A DNA stretch of 43,890 bases, taken from IMG/VR virus record IMGVR_UViG_3300047357_000416, positions 1 through 43,890 of that record. The stretch is one strand, 5' to 3'. Both the position numbers and the translations under genes were made by a program. Under the pieces are notes generated by a model. It ran no database searches. It had not been told where the DNA came from and saw only the letters and a list, made by a program, of their open reading frames with translations. Below, piece after piece: positions 43,873 through 43,890 of this stretch. This DNA comes from a virus. Within the stretch, counting starts at the first letter, position 1; each line of letters opens with the position of its first letter.

Positions 43873-43890
43873 ATACTCTTGAAACGCCCC

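Noticed and set aside
1-43890. TAG recoding, known in some crAss-like phages
   Set aside because: TAG is used as a normal stop at 5,998, 8,130, 9,139, 12,102 and 12,575 with the next gene starting correctly, and no long frame contains it internally.
1-43890. tRNA genes, CRISPR arrays, insertion sequences
   Set aside because: No cloverleaf-like stretch, no spaced direct repeats and no transposase motif was recognised in the short intergenic gaps. A tRNA scan would be needed to exclude all.

Overview
The window looks like 43.9 kb of a large, AT-rich, tailed double-stranded DNA phage of a Bacteroidota (probably marine or freshwater flavobacterial) host, related to the crAss-like phages. The best evidence is a 3,891-residue minus-strand protein with a DFDID signature (DFDxD, the catalytic motif of the virion-packaged RNA polymerase of crAss-like phages). 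It lies next to a second giant protein and faces a plus-strand replication block. Starts are preceded by A-rich tracts instead of Shine-Dalgarno sequences, and one promoter-like site has the Bacteroidota form TTG-N19-TAnnTTT; both fit such a host. The standard code is used, with TAA, TAG and TGA all acting as stops. No terminase, portal, major capsid gene, endolysin, tRNA or CRISPR was recognised, so this is only part of the genome.

Layout. (1) 1-16,345, plus strand: early/replication/nucleotide metabolism genes, tightly packed with stop-start overlaps. They encode the C-terminal part of a Toprim primase, a RusA-like resolvase, a metallopeptidase-like/VWA protein plus a MoxR/CobS-type AAA+ ATPase with two related proteins of unknown function, a PD-(D/E)XK exonuclease, a Fis-like HTH protein, a family B DNA polymerase, a MazG-like pyrophosphohydrolase, a SET-domain protein, a spore-photoproduct-lyase-like radical SAM protein, a DUF3820-like and a DUF932-like protein, a DUF5664-like nucleotide pyrophosphohydrolase, and many small proteins. 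(2) 16,370-16,415: a long hairpin at the convergent junction. (3) 16,445-22,637, minus strand: virion/tail genes, with a 1,201-residue adhesin-like fibre carrying a VWA domain, several small structural-type proteins, a three-TM holin-like protein and three tiny genes chained by TAATG overlaps. (4) 22,762-25,689, plus strand: an island with a small ORF and class I ribonucleotide reductase nrdB-nrdA. (5) 25,691-26,445, minus strand: a holin and a membrane-anchored coiled-coil protein. (6) 26,521-43,872, minus strand: the giant 1,890- and 3,891-residue proteins.

How the genes may work together. The giant RNA polymerase protein would enter the cell with the DNA and transcribe the early block. Primase, PolB, RusA and the exonuclease would replicate and process DNA; MazG-like, DUF5664-like and RNR proteins would shape the nucleotide pool; the SPL-like protein may repair UV lesions. 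The most interesting unexplained elements are the AAA+/VWA operon with its two divergent paralogues, the pair of zincin-like modules (one intact, one degenerate) in the two giant proteins with a nuclease-like domain in the smaller one, and a direct repeat that brackets the RNR/lysis island.
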